64,000 bases of DNA, from the NCBI RefSeq assembly GCF_001921865.1, contig NZ_MSCT01000009.1, forward strand, positions 434,001 through 498,000. Reading direction: 5' to 3'. The notes below the pieces were generated by a model. The model did not search any database and was not told where the DNA came from. It worked only from the letters and a program-made list of their open reading frames with translations. The stretch comes from Pseudomonas chlororaphis (GTDB taxonomy: Bacteria; Pseudomonadota; Gammaproteobacteria; Pseudomonadales; Pseudomonadaceae). The position numbers and the translations under genes were made by a program. Shown in pieces: positions 8,783 through 17,284 of the stretch (positions are counted from its first letter, which is position 1; every line of letters starts with the position of its first letter).

Positions 8783-8968
8783 TCAAGGTACGCGAGCGCT
8801 GGTGGTCCCTGGAATAGGAACTGCCGGGGCCGCCACCGGCTGCGCCTGAAGGACGAAGCGCGGCGGTGGCGGGCTCGCGGGGGGCGGTGGCGCGGGCGGC
8901 GGCGGACCCTGGAGGCTGATGCCGCCCAGCAGCGCGCCGAGCAAGAGAGGGGATAAGCGGCCAGGCAT
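8783..8968 (-). CDS. Small proline-rich exported protein
   Basis: 61 residues. An N-terminal hydrophobic segment (PGRLSPLLLGALLGGISLQG) could be a signal peptide or anchor, followed by a polyproline tract ([15 protein letters not shown], about residues 22-36) and an Ala/Pro/Val tail. The ATG is preceded on the minus strand by ACGGAGGCCGC, a strong ribosome-binding site at good spacing, which is the main reason to call it real. Function unknown. It is tail-to-tail with rstB across the REP pair and sits head-to-tail downstream of the GFA gene, 100 bases away. Confidence 0.6.
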   Translation of the reverse strand: MPGRLSPLLLGALLGGISLQGPPPPAPPPPASPPPPRFVLQAQPVAAPAVPIPGTTSARVP

Positions 8969-9072
8969 GCGGCCTCCGTGGGGCAGGGGGTGCGCTTATG
9001 CTAGGGCCGCGGCCGCGGGCAATCTTTGCCAGCTTTGTCGTAAAACTGTCAAAGACTGTGAAAACCCTTCAC

Positions 9073-9558
9073 TTAGCGTTGCAGGTCCAGGCGCGCATGC
9101 CATTGGGCGATGGATTCCTGCGGGTAGTGCTCGAACTGCACGTCATGGGGATGCCAGTCGATTTCCACCCAGGGCGCCCTGGAGTCGAGCATCAGGTGGG
9201 TGTGTTCCGGCGGCACCGGCAACGGCGTGTCGATGGCCGAGGCGAACGGGTGGATCAGCTCCGGCCACTCGGGGCTGAACAGCCACAGCCCGGAACTGCA
9301 GAGGCTGCAGAAATGCCGTTCGGCGCTGCTGCGCCGGGCGCGTTTGCCGGGTTCCTCGAGCCGCGCGTGGTAGATCGTGATGTGTTGGCGGCCGCGGACT
9401 TTCAGGCTCGCCGCGTCGCCGCCAAGGTTGATCGCATAACCGCCGCCGCCCTGGGTCTTGCGGCAGATCGAGCAGTAGCAGCGCTGATAAGGGTAGGGGT
9501 GGGCGCTGTCCAGGCTGAAATGGACGGCGCCGCAATGGCAGGAACCTTCGAGTCGCAT
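9073..9558 (-). CDS. GFA-family (glutathione-dependent formaldehyde-activating-like) protein
   Basis: 161 residues. The Mss4-like beta-tent zinc fold has the cysteine pattern GSCHCGAV (N-terminus), RCYCSICRK (about 35) and HFCSLCSS (about 85). Proteins of this family are usually annotated as glutathione-dependent formaldehyde-activating enzymes, but most have no tested activity. The start ATG at 9558 is preceded by GGAGGTCATC on the minus strand; an in-frame start at 9615 lacks such a site. Monocistronic, divergent from mntP. A second GFA gene is at 44896. Confidence 0.85.
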   Translation of the reverse strand: MRLEGSCHCGAVHFSLDSAHPYPYQRCYCSICRKTQGGGGYAINLGGDAASLKVRGRQHITIYHARLEEPGKRARRSSAERHFCSLCSSGLWLFSPEWPELIHPFASAIDTPLPVPPEHTHLMLDSRAPWVEIDWHPHDVQFEHYPQESIAQWHARLDLQR

Positions 9559-9640
9559 GATGACCTCCGACACGTCGCGGGCAGGGAACCACAGCCTAGT
9601 TGATGAAACTTTCACAACCGCTGCCGTAAGCTGCGCGCCT

Positions 9641-9797
9641 CTTTGGGGAGTAACCTGCTGCCGGGTCGTCCGGTAGCGCCCGTATCAACATTCTCGGCAA
9701 CCTGCCGTGGTACGGGCACCTTCTGGTTGGTGAGACCATCGACATACCTGCGCTGAAGTCGGGCGCGTGGGCATGTCGTGGACTCAAGCCCGACCGG
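9641..9797 (+). promoter_or_regulatory. yybP-ykoY manganese riboswitch of mntP
   Basis: The region before mntP carries the conserved islands of the yybP-ykoY family: CTTTGGGGAGTAACCTGCTG at 9641, TCAACATTCTCGG near 9684-9696, and CGACATACCTGCGCTGAAG near 9740-9757. These are the same elements found in the E. coli mntP leader. A hairpin GTCGGGC (9758-9764) / GCCCGAC (9788-9794) lies between the aptamer and the mntP start codon at 9808 and may mask the ribosome-binding region. Known role: Mn2+ binding turns on the downstream Mn exporter. Confidence 0.9.
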
Positions 9798-9807
9798 AAA
9801 ACCCAAC

Positions 9808-10383
9808 ATGAACCCAGTCTCGATTCTCTTCCTTGCCCTCGCCATGTCCACCGATGCCTTCGCGGCCGCGGTCGGCAAAGGCTCCAGCCTGCATAAACCG
9901 CGTTTGCTCGAAGCCCTGCGCATCGGCCTGATTTTCGGCGTGATCGAAGCCATCACTCCGGTGGTCGGCTGGTTCATCGGCCAGGCGGCGGCGCAATGGG
10001 TGGCCAGTTGGGACCACTGGATCGCCTTCGGCCTGTTGCTGGCGCTCGGCCTGCACATGATCCACAACGGCCTGCAACTGGAGCAGGCGGCGCAGGAGCA
10101 GGACGCGCCGAAGCAGCACGGGTTCTGGCTGCTGGCGGTCACCGGTTTCGCCACCAGTATCGATGCCCTGGCGGTGGGCGTGGGGCTGGCCTTCGTCAAC
10201 GTCAACATCTGGGTCGCGGCCACCGCCATCGGCCTGGCGACCATGACCATGGTCACCCTCGGGGTCATGCTCGGTCGCGCCATCGGCACGGTCATGGGCC
10301 AACGGGCGGAGATCCTCGGCGGCATCGTGCTGATCATTGTCGGCTCGAGCATTCTCTACGAGCACTTGTCGGCCCTGGGTTGA
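9808..10383 (+). CDS. mntP: Manganese efflux pump MntP
   Basis: 191 residues, six membrane segments, two MntP repeats. Conserved acidic residues sit in [16 protein letters not shown] (first repeat) and [17 protein letters not shown] (second repeat). The inner-membrane protein exports Mn2+ and protects against manganese excess. The start is the ATG opening [18 protein letters not shown]; a GTG 30 bases upstream lies in the riboswitch hairpin and is unlikely. Expression should be switched on by the yybP-ykoY leader immediately upstream. Confidence 0.96.
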   Translation: MNPVSILFLALAMSTDAFAAAVGKGSSLHKPRLLEALRIGLIFGVIEAITPVVGWFIGQAAAQWVASWDHWIAFGLLLALGLHMIHNGLQLEQAAQEQDAPKQHGFWLLAVTGFATSIDALAVGVGLAFVNVNIWVAATAIGLATMTMVTLGVMLGRAIGTVMGQRAEILGGIVLIIVGSSILYEHLSALG

Positions 10384-10439
10384 CTCTATAGTTACTTCAG
10401 GGTTTTTACTGTCGACTCTCTCAATCAGGAGTGATCGAC

Positions 10440-10760
10440 ATGAGCTTTCTCGAACGTTTGCTGGGCGGCCACCGCAGCCGTGGGCATGGCGGTTATCAAG
10501 GCGGGCATCACGGTGGCGGGCATGGTGGCGATGGATATGGTGGTGATGGATATGGCGGTGGCCATGGCCCGCGTTCCGGCGGCGCCGCGCCGCCCGTGGG
10601 CGGCCCGCCTTGCCCGGGCTGCGGGGCGAACAATGCGCCCAAGGCACGGTTTTGCCAGCAGTGCGGCACTTCGTTGGCGCCCGGGGCCTGCGCTCAATGC
10701 GCCGCGCCCCTGGCGGCGGGGGCGCGGTTCTGCGGGCAGTGCGGCAACGCCTCCGGCTGA
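10440..10760 (+). CDS. Small double zinc-ribbon protein with Gly/His-rich N-terminus
   Basis: 106 residues. Residues about 1-10 (MSFLERLLGG) are followed by a low-complexity Gly/His/Tyr/Asp stretch (about 11-45) with HGG and DGYGG repeats, then two zinc-ribbon motifs: CPGCGANN with FCQQCGTS, and CAQCAAPL with FCGQCGN. The ATG at 10440 has AGGAG eight bases upstream. No enzymatic domain; function unknown, perhaps a metal- or protein-binding adaptor. Convergent with the GNAT gene. Confidence 0.85.
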   Translation: MSFLERLLGGHRSRGHGGYQGGHHGGGHGGDGYGGDGYGGGHGPRSGGAAPPVGGPPCPGCGANNAPKARFCQQCGTSLAPGACAQCAAPLAAGARFCGQCGNASG

Positions 10761-10765
10761 GGGCG

Positions 10766-11326
10766 CTACAGGGTCAGGGTGTGCAGCACCTGAGTGGCGT
10801 CGTCGGGGTCGGTCTTGCTGCGAAAACCCAGGGCCCGGGCCAGTTCGCGCATGCTGCGGTTGGCCGCCGAATCCACCGAGTACATCTGCCGCATGCCGTT
10901 GGCCCGGGCTTCGTCGATCAGGTGCTGGAGCAGCAGCGCGCCCAGGCCCTTGTGCTTGAAGTCGTCGGCCACGGTGACCGCGCATTCGCAGATATCCGCC
11001 GAGCCGGGGATTTTCGCGTAGCGGCTGATGCCGACTTCGCGCAGCTCGCCGTTATCGTGCACCAGGGCGACGAACGCCACGCGCTGCTTGCCGTCGATGT
11101 CCATCAACTGGTCGAGCAGGGCTTCGCCGACTTCCTTGATCTCGCCGAGAAAACGGTTGTGCCGGGTGAGCGGCGAGAGGTTCTCGATAAAGGCCTTTTC
11201 CCGCCCCCGGTCCTCGGCGCGCAACGGGCGGATCAGCACATGGCTGCCGTCGCTGAGGCTGTCGATCCAGTGCTGGCCCTGGGGCGTCGGCAAGGCGGTG
11301 GACGTATCGAGCGCGGAATGGGGCAT
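10766..11326 (-). CDS. GNAT family N-acetyltransferase
   Basis: 186 residues. The GNAT fold spans about 25-180: VLIRPLRAEDRGREKAFIENL at its beginning, the acetyl-CoA loop VADDFKHKGLGALLLQHLIDEA (the Q/R-x-x-G-x-G/A motif appears as HKGLGA), and SVDSAANRSMRELARALGF near the end. The segment order (LSPLTRHNRFLGEIKE) resembles the GNAT domain found at the end of acyl-CoA synthetase-like protein acetyltransferases, so a protein lysine target is possible but unproven. Start ATG 11326 follows GGAGACGCCCCC on the minus strand. Confidence 0.85.
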   Translation of the reverse strand: MPHSALDTSTALPTPQGQHWIDSLSDGSHVLIRPLRAEDRGREKAFIENLSPLTRHNRFLGEIKEVGEALLDQLMDIDGKQRVAFVALVHDNGELREVGISRYAKIPGSADICECAVTVADDFKHKGLGALLLQHLIDEARANGMRQMYSVDSAANRSMRELARALGFRSKTDPDDATQVLHTLTL

Positions 11327-11452
11327 GGGGGCGTCTCCAAAGAGCCTGAGGGATGCCCATGGTGTACGCCTGTGGCGCAGCCAGCCGTTGATCGAAGTCA
11401 AGGATGGGTGCGCCGCGGCCGCGCGGTCGATCAACGGTATTGCGCGCGGCGC

Positions 11453-12337
11453 TCAGTCGGGCATCAAGGTGGCGATCAGCGCCCGCACGCTGCCGGGCAG
11501 GGCGTCCAGTTCGCGGACGATGATGCTGCGTTCGCGCACGGCCCAGGTTTCGTCGAGTTTCACCGTCGCCAGTTGCATGGTGCGGCTGTGCCGGATGGCG
11601 GCCGACTCGGGAATGATGCCGATGCCGACGCCGGCCTCGACCATGCGGCAGATGGCCTCGAAGCTCGAGACCTGGATCCGTAGCGACAGCTGTCGGCCGA
11701 TCCGTTCCACGTGTTCGCGCAAGAAACTCAGCAAGGTGCTGCCTTCGTGCAGGCCGATGTGCTGGTAGGCCAGGGTCTGTTCCAGGGTCACTGCCGGCTG
11801 CGCCGCCAACGGGTGGTTGACCGGCAGGATCAGCACCAGGTGGTCGGTGCTGAAATGCAACACCTGCAAGCCGCTGGCTTCCACCGGGCCCGCGATGATG
11901 CCCATGTCGGTGGTGCCGTCGAGCACCCCGCGCACGATGTCCCGGGACAGCCGCTCTTGCAGGTCCACCGTGACCCCCGGGCGTTTCGACAGAAAGCCGG
12001 CCAGCACCTCGGGGAGGAATTCGGTGACCGCCGTGGTGTTGGCGAAGATGCGGATATGCCCGGTGGAATCGCCGCCGTATTGGGTGAACTCGCTTTTCAG
12101 GTAGTCCACCTGGCGCATGATCAGCCGCGCGTGCTGCAGCAGCCGTTCGCCGGCCGGGGTGACTTCGACGCCGCGGCTGTCGCGGTACAGCAGGCGGGTC
12201 TCGAGCTGGCCTTCCAGGGCCTTGATCCGCGCGCTGGCCGCCGCCGGCGAGAGGAAGGCGCGCTTGGCGCCCTGGGTCAGGCTCGGCGATTCGGCGATAT
12301 GGATAAACAGGCGCAGGTCGGCCAGATCGAAATGCAT
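11453..12337 (-). CDS. itcR: LysR-type regulator of itaconate catabolism
   Basis: 294 residues. The N-terminal winged helix (about 3-62, with LTQGAKRAFLSPAAASARIK) is followed by a LysR substrate-binding domain (about 90-290). It is transcribed divergently from ich and the itaconate operon, the position held in P. aeruginosa by the itaconate-responsive regulator next to ich. The role as itaconate-dependent activator is therefore inferred from gene order. The start ATG at 12337 opens MHFDLADLRLFIHIAE, matching the family. Confidence 0.85.
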   Translation of the reverse strand: MHFDLADLRLFIHIAESPSLTQGAKRAFLSPAAASARIKALEGQLETRLLYRDSRGVEVTPAGERLLQHARLIMRQVDYLKSEFTQYGGDSTGHIRIFANTTAVTEFLPEVLAGFLSKRPGVTVDLQERLSRDIVRGVLDGTTDMGIIAGPVEASGLQVLHFSTDHLVLILPVNHPLAAQPAVTLEQTLAYQHIGLHEGSTLLSFLREHVERIGRQLSLRIQVSSFEAICRMVEAGVGIGIIPESAAIRHSRTMQLATVKLDETWAVRERSIIVRELDALPGSVRALIATLMPD

Positions 12338-12407
12338 GGGCGCTCTCCGGGGGCGTGCGGGTGAAGAAGGTGGCGGGACAGGCGGCGTCGGGGCAACGGC
12401 GTTCAGC

Positions 12408-12427
12408 ATAACCGAACGCCGGCTTAT
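12408..12427. promoter_or_regulatory. Candidate LysR binding site in the itcR-ich divergent promoter
   Basis: ATAACCGAACGCCGGCTTAT is an interrupted palindrome (ATAA-N12-TTAT with internal CCG/CGG) in the 162-base gap between the two divergent genes. This is the form expected of a LysR operator. AT-rich DNA follows to its right. Confidence 0.45.
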
Positions 12428-12499
12428 TGAAATGCAAATTCTCGGAACGCGCCGCCGCTTGCATGATCGGTTCCACCACCACACGACAGGACCCGACCG

Positions 12500-13339
12500 A
12501 TGAGCGTGACCGATCCCCGCGCCTGGACAGGCCGTAGCCAGCAAGCCCGAGACCTGCTCAGCCACAACCTGCTCAAGCGCATCGCCGCGACCTTCGGCGA
12601 ACCCGTGCCGGCCCATGGCGAAGCCTTGCCGCCGCTGTGGCAGTGGTGCTTCTTCCAGGAGCCCCTGGCCGCAAGCGCCCTGGGCGAAGACGGCCACCCG
12701 GCCCGCGGCGGTTTCCTGCCGCCGGCGGCCAAGCGCAACCGCATGTGGGCCGGTGGCCGCCTGGAATTCTTCGAGCCGCTGCGCGCGGGCCTCGAGGCCG
12801 ACTGCGTGTCGACCATCGTCCAGGTCGAGGAAAAGACCGGGCGCAGCGGCGCGCTGCTGTTCGTCACGGTGCGCCATGAGTATTCCCAGGACGGGCGCCT
12901 GGCGATTCGCGAAGAACAGGACATCGTCTACCGCGAGCCGACCCCGCCCCGGGCGGGCAGCGGCGAGGCGCTGCCCACGGGCGACTGGCGCGAAACCGTC
13001 GAGCCCAATCCGACCCTGCTGTTTCGCTACAGCGCGGTGACCTTCAACGGCCATCGCATCCATTACGACTTTCCCTACGTCACCGCGACCGAAGGCTATT
13101 CGGGGCTGGTGGTGCACGGCCCGCTGATCGCCACCCTCAGCCTGCGTGCCTTCTGCCGCGCCCACCCCGAGGCGCGGCTGCGCAGCTTTTCCTACCGCGG
13201 CGTGCGGCCGTTGATCGCACCGCAAGCGTTCGAGGTCGGTGGGCGCATCGTCCGCCCCGGCGTCGCCGAACTCTGGGCCGGCAACGACGCCGGCCTGGCC
13301 CAGCAGGGCGAAGTGTCGTTCGACCTCATTCCACACTAA
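12500..13339 (+). CDS. ich: Itaconyl-CoA hydratase
   Basis: 279 residues, double hot-dog (MaoC / FAS1-like dehydratase) protein. The C-terminal half has the hydratase-2 motif YSAVTFNGHRIHYD with His185, His188 and Asp190, and GYSGLVVHGPL after it. It would hydrate itaconyl-CoA to citramalyl-CoA. The family also includes mesaconyl-C4-CoA hydratases, but the order regulator-ich-acd-mmgE-ict-ccl-TRAP is that of the P. aeruginosa itaconate cluster (PA0877-PA0886), which decides the call. First gene of the operon; 21 bases separate it from the next gene. Confidence 0.88.
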   Translation: MSVTDPRAWTGRSQQARDLLSHNLLKRIAATFGEPVPAHGEALPPLWQWCFFQEPLAASALGEDGHPARGGFLPPAAKRNRMWAGGRLEFFEPLRAGLEADCVSTIVQVEEKTGRSGALLFVTVRHEYSQDGRLAIREEQDIVYREPTPPRAGSGEALPTGDWRETVEPNPTLLFRYSAVTFNGHRIHYDFPYVTATEGYSGLVVHGPLIATLSLRAFCRAHPEARLRSFSYRGVRPLIAPQAFEVGGRIVRPGVAELWAGNDAGLAQQGEVSFDLIPH

Positions 13340-13360
13340 CCACCGGCGGAGAGCTGTTCG

Positions 13361-14524
13361 ATGAACCCCGACAACAACGAAGAATTGAATGCCATCCGCG
13401 AAGGCGTGCGTGCCCTGTGCGCCGAATTCGACGCCGCCTACTGGCGCCAGATCGATGAAGAAAAAGGTTTCCCGGAACGCTTCGTCAAGGCCCTGACCGA
13501 CGCCGGCTGGCTGTCGGCGATGATCCCCGAGGAGTACGGCGGTTCCGGCCTGGGCCTGGCCGAAGCCTCGGTGATCCTCGAGGAAGTGAACCGCTGCGGC
13601 GGCAACTCCGGCACCGTGCACGGGCAGATGTACAACATGTTCACCCTGCTGCGGCACGGCAGCGAAGCGCAGAAACGCTTCTACCTGCCCAAGCTGGCCA
13701 GCGGCGAGCTGCGCCTGCAATCAATGGGCGTGACCGAGCCCACCACGGGCACCGACACCACCAAGATCAAGACCACCGCCGTCCGGCGCGGTGACAAATA
13801 TGTGATCAACGGGCAGAAGGTGTGGATCTCGCGCATCCAGCATTCCGACCTGATGATCCTGCTGGCGCGCACCACGCCGCTGGCCGAGGTCAAGAAGAAG
13901 TCCGAAGGCATGTCGATCTTCCTGGTCGATTTGCGCGAGGCCATCGGCAACGGCCTGACCGTGCAGCCGATCGCCAACATGGTCAACCATGAGACCAACG
14001 AGCTGTTCTTCGACCAGCTGGAGATCCCCGCCGACAGCCTGATCGGCGAGGAGGGCAAGGGCTTCAAGTACATCCTCGACGGCCTCAACGCCGAGCGCAC
14101 GCTGATTGCCGCCGAGTGCATCGGCGACGGCCGCTGGTTTATCGAGAAGGCCAGCCAGTACGCCCGCGACCGCGTGGTGTTCGGCCGGCCCATCGGGCAG
14201 AACCAGGGCGTGCAGTTCCCCATCGCCGAGGCCCATGTCGAGATCGAGGCCGCCGATCTGATGCGCTGGCGCGCCTGCGAGGAATACGACAGCGGCCGCA
14301 ACGCCGGGGCCAGCGCCAACATGGCCAAGTACCTGGCGGCCAAGGCCTCGTGGGAGGCGGCCAACGCCTGCCTGCAAACCCATGGCGGCTTCGGTTTCGC
14401 CTGCGAATACGACGTCGAGCGCAAGTTCCGCGAGACCCGCCTGTACCAGGTGGCGCCGATTTCCACCAACCTGATCCTGTCCTACGTCGCCGAGCATTTG
14501 CTCGAACTGCCGCGCAGCTTCTGA
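13361..14524 (+). CDS. Acyl-CoA dehydrogenase (itaconate cluster)
   Basis: 387 residues, normal for the FAD-dependent family. Domains: N-terminal helical (about 7-118), beta barrel with SMGVTEPTTGTDTTKIKT (about 125-220), and C-terminal helical bundle ending in CLQTHGGFGFACEYDVERKF. It sits between ich and the MmgE/PrpD gene, as PA0879 does. Its role in itaconate use is not established; it may act on a methylsuccinyl- or side-product CoA ester. The start ATG follows GGCGGAGAGCTGTTCG. Confidence 0.9.
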   Translation: MNPDNNEELNAIREGVRALCAEFDAAYWRQIDEEKGFPERFVKALTDAGWLSAMIPEEYGGSGLGLAEASVILEEVNRCGGNSGTVHGQMYNMFTLLRHGSEAQKRFYLPKLASGELRLQSMGVTEPTTGTDTTKIKTTAVRRGDKYVINGQKVWISRIQHSDLMILLARTTPLAEVKKKSEGMSIFLVDLREAIGNGLTVQPIANMVNHETNELFFDQLEIPADSLIGEEGKGFKYILDGLNAERTLIAAECIGDGRWFIEKASQYARDRVVFGRPIGQNQGVQFPIAEAHVEIEAADLMRWRACEEYDSGRNAGASANMAKYLAAKASWEAANACLQTHGGFGFACEYDVERKFRETRLYQVAPISTNLILSYVAEHLLELPRSF

Positions 14525-14534
14525 GGAACCGAGC

Positions 14535-15884
14535 ATGAACCATACCCAAGCCCTGGCCGGGTTCCTTGCCGGCCTGACTTACCCGCAGCTGCCCGACAGC
14601 GTGCTGGCGCGCACCGAAGAGTTGTTCCTCGACTGGCTCGGCTCGGCGCTGGCCAGCCAGGGCGCGCACCCGATTCCATTGTTCGAGCGCTACGCACAGC
14701 GGATGGGCCCGGCCGACGGCCCGGCGCGGATCCTGGTCAACGGGCGCGGCAGCTCGGCGTATTTCGCCGCGCTGGTGAACGCCGCGTCGTCCCATCTGGT
14801 GGAGCAGGACGACCTGCACAACAGCTCGGTGCTGCACCCGGCGACCGTGGTGTTCCCGGCCGCCCTGGCTGCCGCCCAGGACCTGGGCAAGTCCGGCCGC
14901 GAGCTGCTGCTGGCCGCGGTGGCCGGCTACGAGGCGGGGATTCGCATCGGCGAGTTCATGGGCCGGTCCCACTACCGGATCTTCCACACCACGGCCACCG
15001 TCGGCACCCTCGCCGCGGCCGTGGCGGTGGGCAAGCTGATGGACTTCGACCAGGAACAGTTCATCAACCTGCTGGGCAGCGCCGGGACCCAGGCCGCCGG
15101 GCTCTGGGAGTTCCTGCGCGACGCCGCGGATTCCAAGCAACTGCACACCGCCAAGGCCGCCGCCGACGGCTTGCTCGCCGCCTACCTGACCCGCGACGGC
15201 CTGACCGGCGCGCGCAATATTCTCGAAGGCGAGCAGGGCCTGGCCGCGGGCATGTCCTGGGACGCCGAGCCGGGCAAGCTGTCCGATCGCCTAGGCAGTC
15301 GCTGGGCGCTGCTGGAAACCTCGTTCAAGTTCCACGCCTCCTGCCGCCATACCCATCCGGCCGCCGATGCCTTGCTGGCGCTGATGCAGCGCGAAGGGCT
15401 CGACCACCGGCAGATCGTCAGCGTCGAGACCCGCGTGCACCAGGGCGCCATCGATGTGCTGGGGCGGGTGGCCGTGCCGCGCACGGTGCACCAGGCCAAA
15501 TTCTCCATGGGCACCGTGCTTGGCCTGATTGCCGTGCACGGCCGGGCCGGCTTGCCGGAGTTCCATGAACGGGCGCTGACCGATCCGGCGGTGGCGGCGT
15601 TTCGCGACAAGGTGTCGATGCTGCTTGACCCCGAGGTGGATCGGGCCTACCCGCAGCGCTGGCTGGGCCGGGTGACAGTCGCCACCGACGACGGCCGTAC
15701 CTTGCACGGCGCCATCGACGAGCCCAAGGGCGACCCGGGCAACGGCCTGTCGCGGGTGGAGCTGGCGGACAAGTTCCAGCGCCTGCTGCGCTTCTCTGGC
15801 GCGCGTACCCCGGAGCAGGGCACGGCCCTGATCGACCGGGTGTGGAGCCTGCGCGACGCCGAACACGTGAACGAATGGCCCTGA
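14535..15884 (+). CDS. MmgE/PrpD family protein
   Basis: 449 residues. The family includes 2-methylcitrate dehydratase and fungal/animal cis-aconitate decarboxylase. The N-terminal helical domain has LFLDWLGSALAS and HLVEQDDLHNSSVLHPATVV (about 88-108, including the conserved Asp and His of the active-site region). The C-terminal domain starts with KFHASCRHTHPAADALLAL. It is equivalent by position to PA0881. A dehydratase or decarboxylase acting on an itaconate-related tricarboxylate is possible; sequence alone does not decide. It follows the acyl-CoA dehydrogenase by 10 bases. Confidence 0.88.
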   Translation: MNHTQALAGFLAGLTYPQLPDSVLARTEELFLDWLGSALASQGAHPIPLFERYAQRMGPADGPARILVNGRGSSAYFAALVNAASSHLVEQDDLHNSSVLHPATVVFPAALAAAQDLGKSGRELLLAAVAGYEAGIRIGEFMGRSHYRIFHTTATVGTLAAAVAVGKLMDFDQEQFINLLGSAGTQAAGLWEFLRDAADSKQLHTAKAAADGLLAAYLTRDGLTGARNILEGEQGLAAGMSWDAEPGKLSDRLGSRWALLETSFKFHASCRHTHPAADALLALMQREGLDHRQIVSVETRVHQGAIDVLGRVAVPRTVHQAKFSMGTVLGLIAVHGRAGLPEFHERALTDPAVAAFRDKVSMLLDPEVDRAYPQRWLGRVTVATDDGRTLHGAIDEPKGDPGNGLSRVELADKFQRLLRFSGARTPEQGTALIDRVWSLRDAEHVNEWP

Positions 15885-15903
15885 GCCCGCCCGAGGACGT
15901 CTT

Positions 15904-17109
15904 ATGACACTTACTACCGCACACCCCCGGCCGCTGGACGGCATCACCGTGGTCAGCCTGGAACACGCCATCGCCGCGCCGTTCTGCACCCGCCAACTGG
16001 CCGACCTCGGCGCCCGGGTGATCAAGGTCGAACGCCCCGGCAGCGGCGATTTCGCCCGCGGCTACGACGAGCGCGTGCGCGGCCTGGCCTCGCATTTCGT
16101 GTGGACCAACCGCTCCAAGGAAAGCCTGGCCCTGGACCTCAAGCAGGACGCCGCCGGCGACATTCTCGAGCGCCTGCTGGCCGAGGCCGACGTGCTGGTG
16201 CAGAACCTCGCGCCGGGCGCGGCGGCGCGCATGGGCCTGTCGTTCGAGGCGCTGCATGAGCGTTTCCCGCGGCTGATCGTCTGCGACATTTCCGGCTACG
16301 GCGAGGGCGGCCCCTACGAGAAGAAAAAGGCCTACGACCTGTTGATCCAGAGCGAAGGCGGGTTTCTGTCGGTGACCGGCGGCCCGGGCGAGGAGCAACT
16401 GGCCAAGGCCGGCTGCTCGATCGCCGACATCGCCGCCGGCATGTACGCCTACAGCGGCATCCTCTCGGCGCTGCTGCTGCGCGGCAGGACCGGGCAGGGC
16501 AGCCGCATCGACATCAGCATGCTGGAAAGCCTGGTGGAGTGGATGGGCTACCCGATGTACTACGCCTTCGACGGCGCGCCGCCTCCGCCCCGGGCCGGCG
16601 CGGCGCACTCGACCATCTACCCCTACGGGCCGTTTCCGGCGGGGGACGGCGGCACGGTGATGCTCGGCCTGCAGAACGAGCGCGAATGGGCGGCGTTCTG
16701 CGACAAGGTGCTGCTGATGCCCGAGCTGGCCGGCGATGAGCGTTTCGCGGCCAACTTCAAACGCTCGGCCAACCGCCAGGCGCTGCGGCAGATCATCGTC
16801 GACAGTTTTGCCCGGCTGACGGTCGAGGAGGTGATCGCCCGGCTGGAACAGGCGCAGATCGCCAGCGCCCGGGTCAACGACATGCAGGGCGTGTGGCAGC
16901 ACCCGCAATTGCAGGCCCGAGACGGCTGGCGCGAGGTCGACAGCCCGGCCGGCAAGCTGCCGGCGTTGCTGCCGCCGGCGCGCAACGCGGCGTTCACGCC
17001 GCGCATGGACGGCGTCCCGGCGCTGGGCCAGCACAGCGCCGCGATCCTCGCCGGGCTGGGCCTCTCCGCCGAAGCCATCGAACGACTGCGGGCCGACGGC
17101 GTGATCTGA
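15904..17109 (+). CDS. ict: Itaconate CoA-transferase (CaiB/BaiF family)
   Basis: 401 residues, class III CoA-transferase. The N-terminal Rossmann half opens GITVVSLEHAIAAPFCTRQL; the catalytic aspartate is Asp175 in GCSIADIAAGMYAYSG, and DISMLESLVEWMGYP follows. It would transfer CoA (probably from succinyl-CoA) to itaconate, the first step of degradation. The assignment to itaconate rests on neighbours ich and ccl. It lies 19 bases after the MmgE/PrpD gene. Confidence 0.88.
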   Translation: MTLTTAHPRPLDGITVVSLEHAIAAPFCTRQLADLGARVIKVERPGSGDFARGYDERVRGLASHFVWTNRSKESLALDLKQDAAGDILERLLAEADVLVQNLAPGAAARMGLSFEALHERFPRLIVCDISGYGEGGPYEKKKAYDLLIQSEGGFLSVTGGPGEEQLAKAGCSIADIAAGMYAYSGILSALLLRGRTGQGSRIDISMLESLVEWMGYPMYYAFDGAPPPPRAGAAHSTIYPYGPFPAGDGGTVMLGLQNEREWAAFCDKVLLMPELAGDERFAANFKRSANRQALRQIIVDSFARLTVEEVIARLEQAQIASARVNDMQGVWQHPQLQARDGWREVDSPAGKLPALLPPARNAAFTPRMDGVPALGQHSAAILAGLGLSAEAIERLRADGVI

Positions 17110-17140
17110 AGCCGGTCATCGGCTTGCCGGTTTGTACGCC

Positions 17141-17228
17141 CCTGTAGGAGCGAGCTTGCTCGCGATAGGCCCAAAAGGCCGCTGCGCATCTTGAGGGCCT
17201 ATCGCGAGCAAGCTGGCTCCTACAGGGG
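17141..17228. repeat. REP pair inside the itaconate operon
   Basis: CCTGTAGGAGCGAGCTTGCT at 17141 pairs with the inverted copy ending near 17228 (ATCGCGAGCAAGCTGGCTCC then TACAGGGG). The arms also pair internally (AGGCCC with GGGCCT). It lies between ict and ccl, where it could lower read-through or stabilise the upstream message. Confidence 0.85.
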
Positions 17229-17284
17229 AATTGGGGAAGCACCACAGAGGCCGCAGAGCCTGCATCATTCACAAGGAATCCAAC

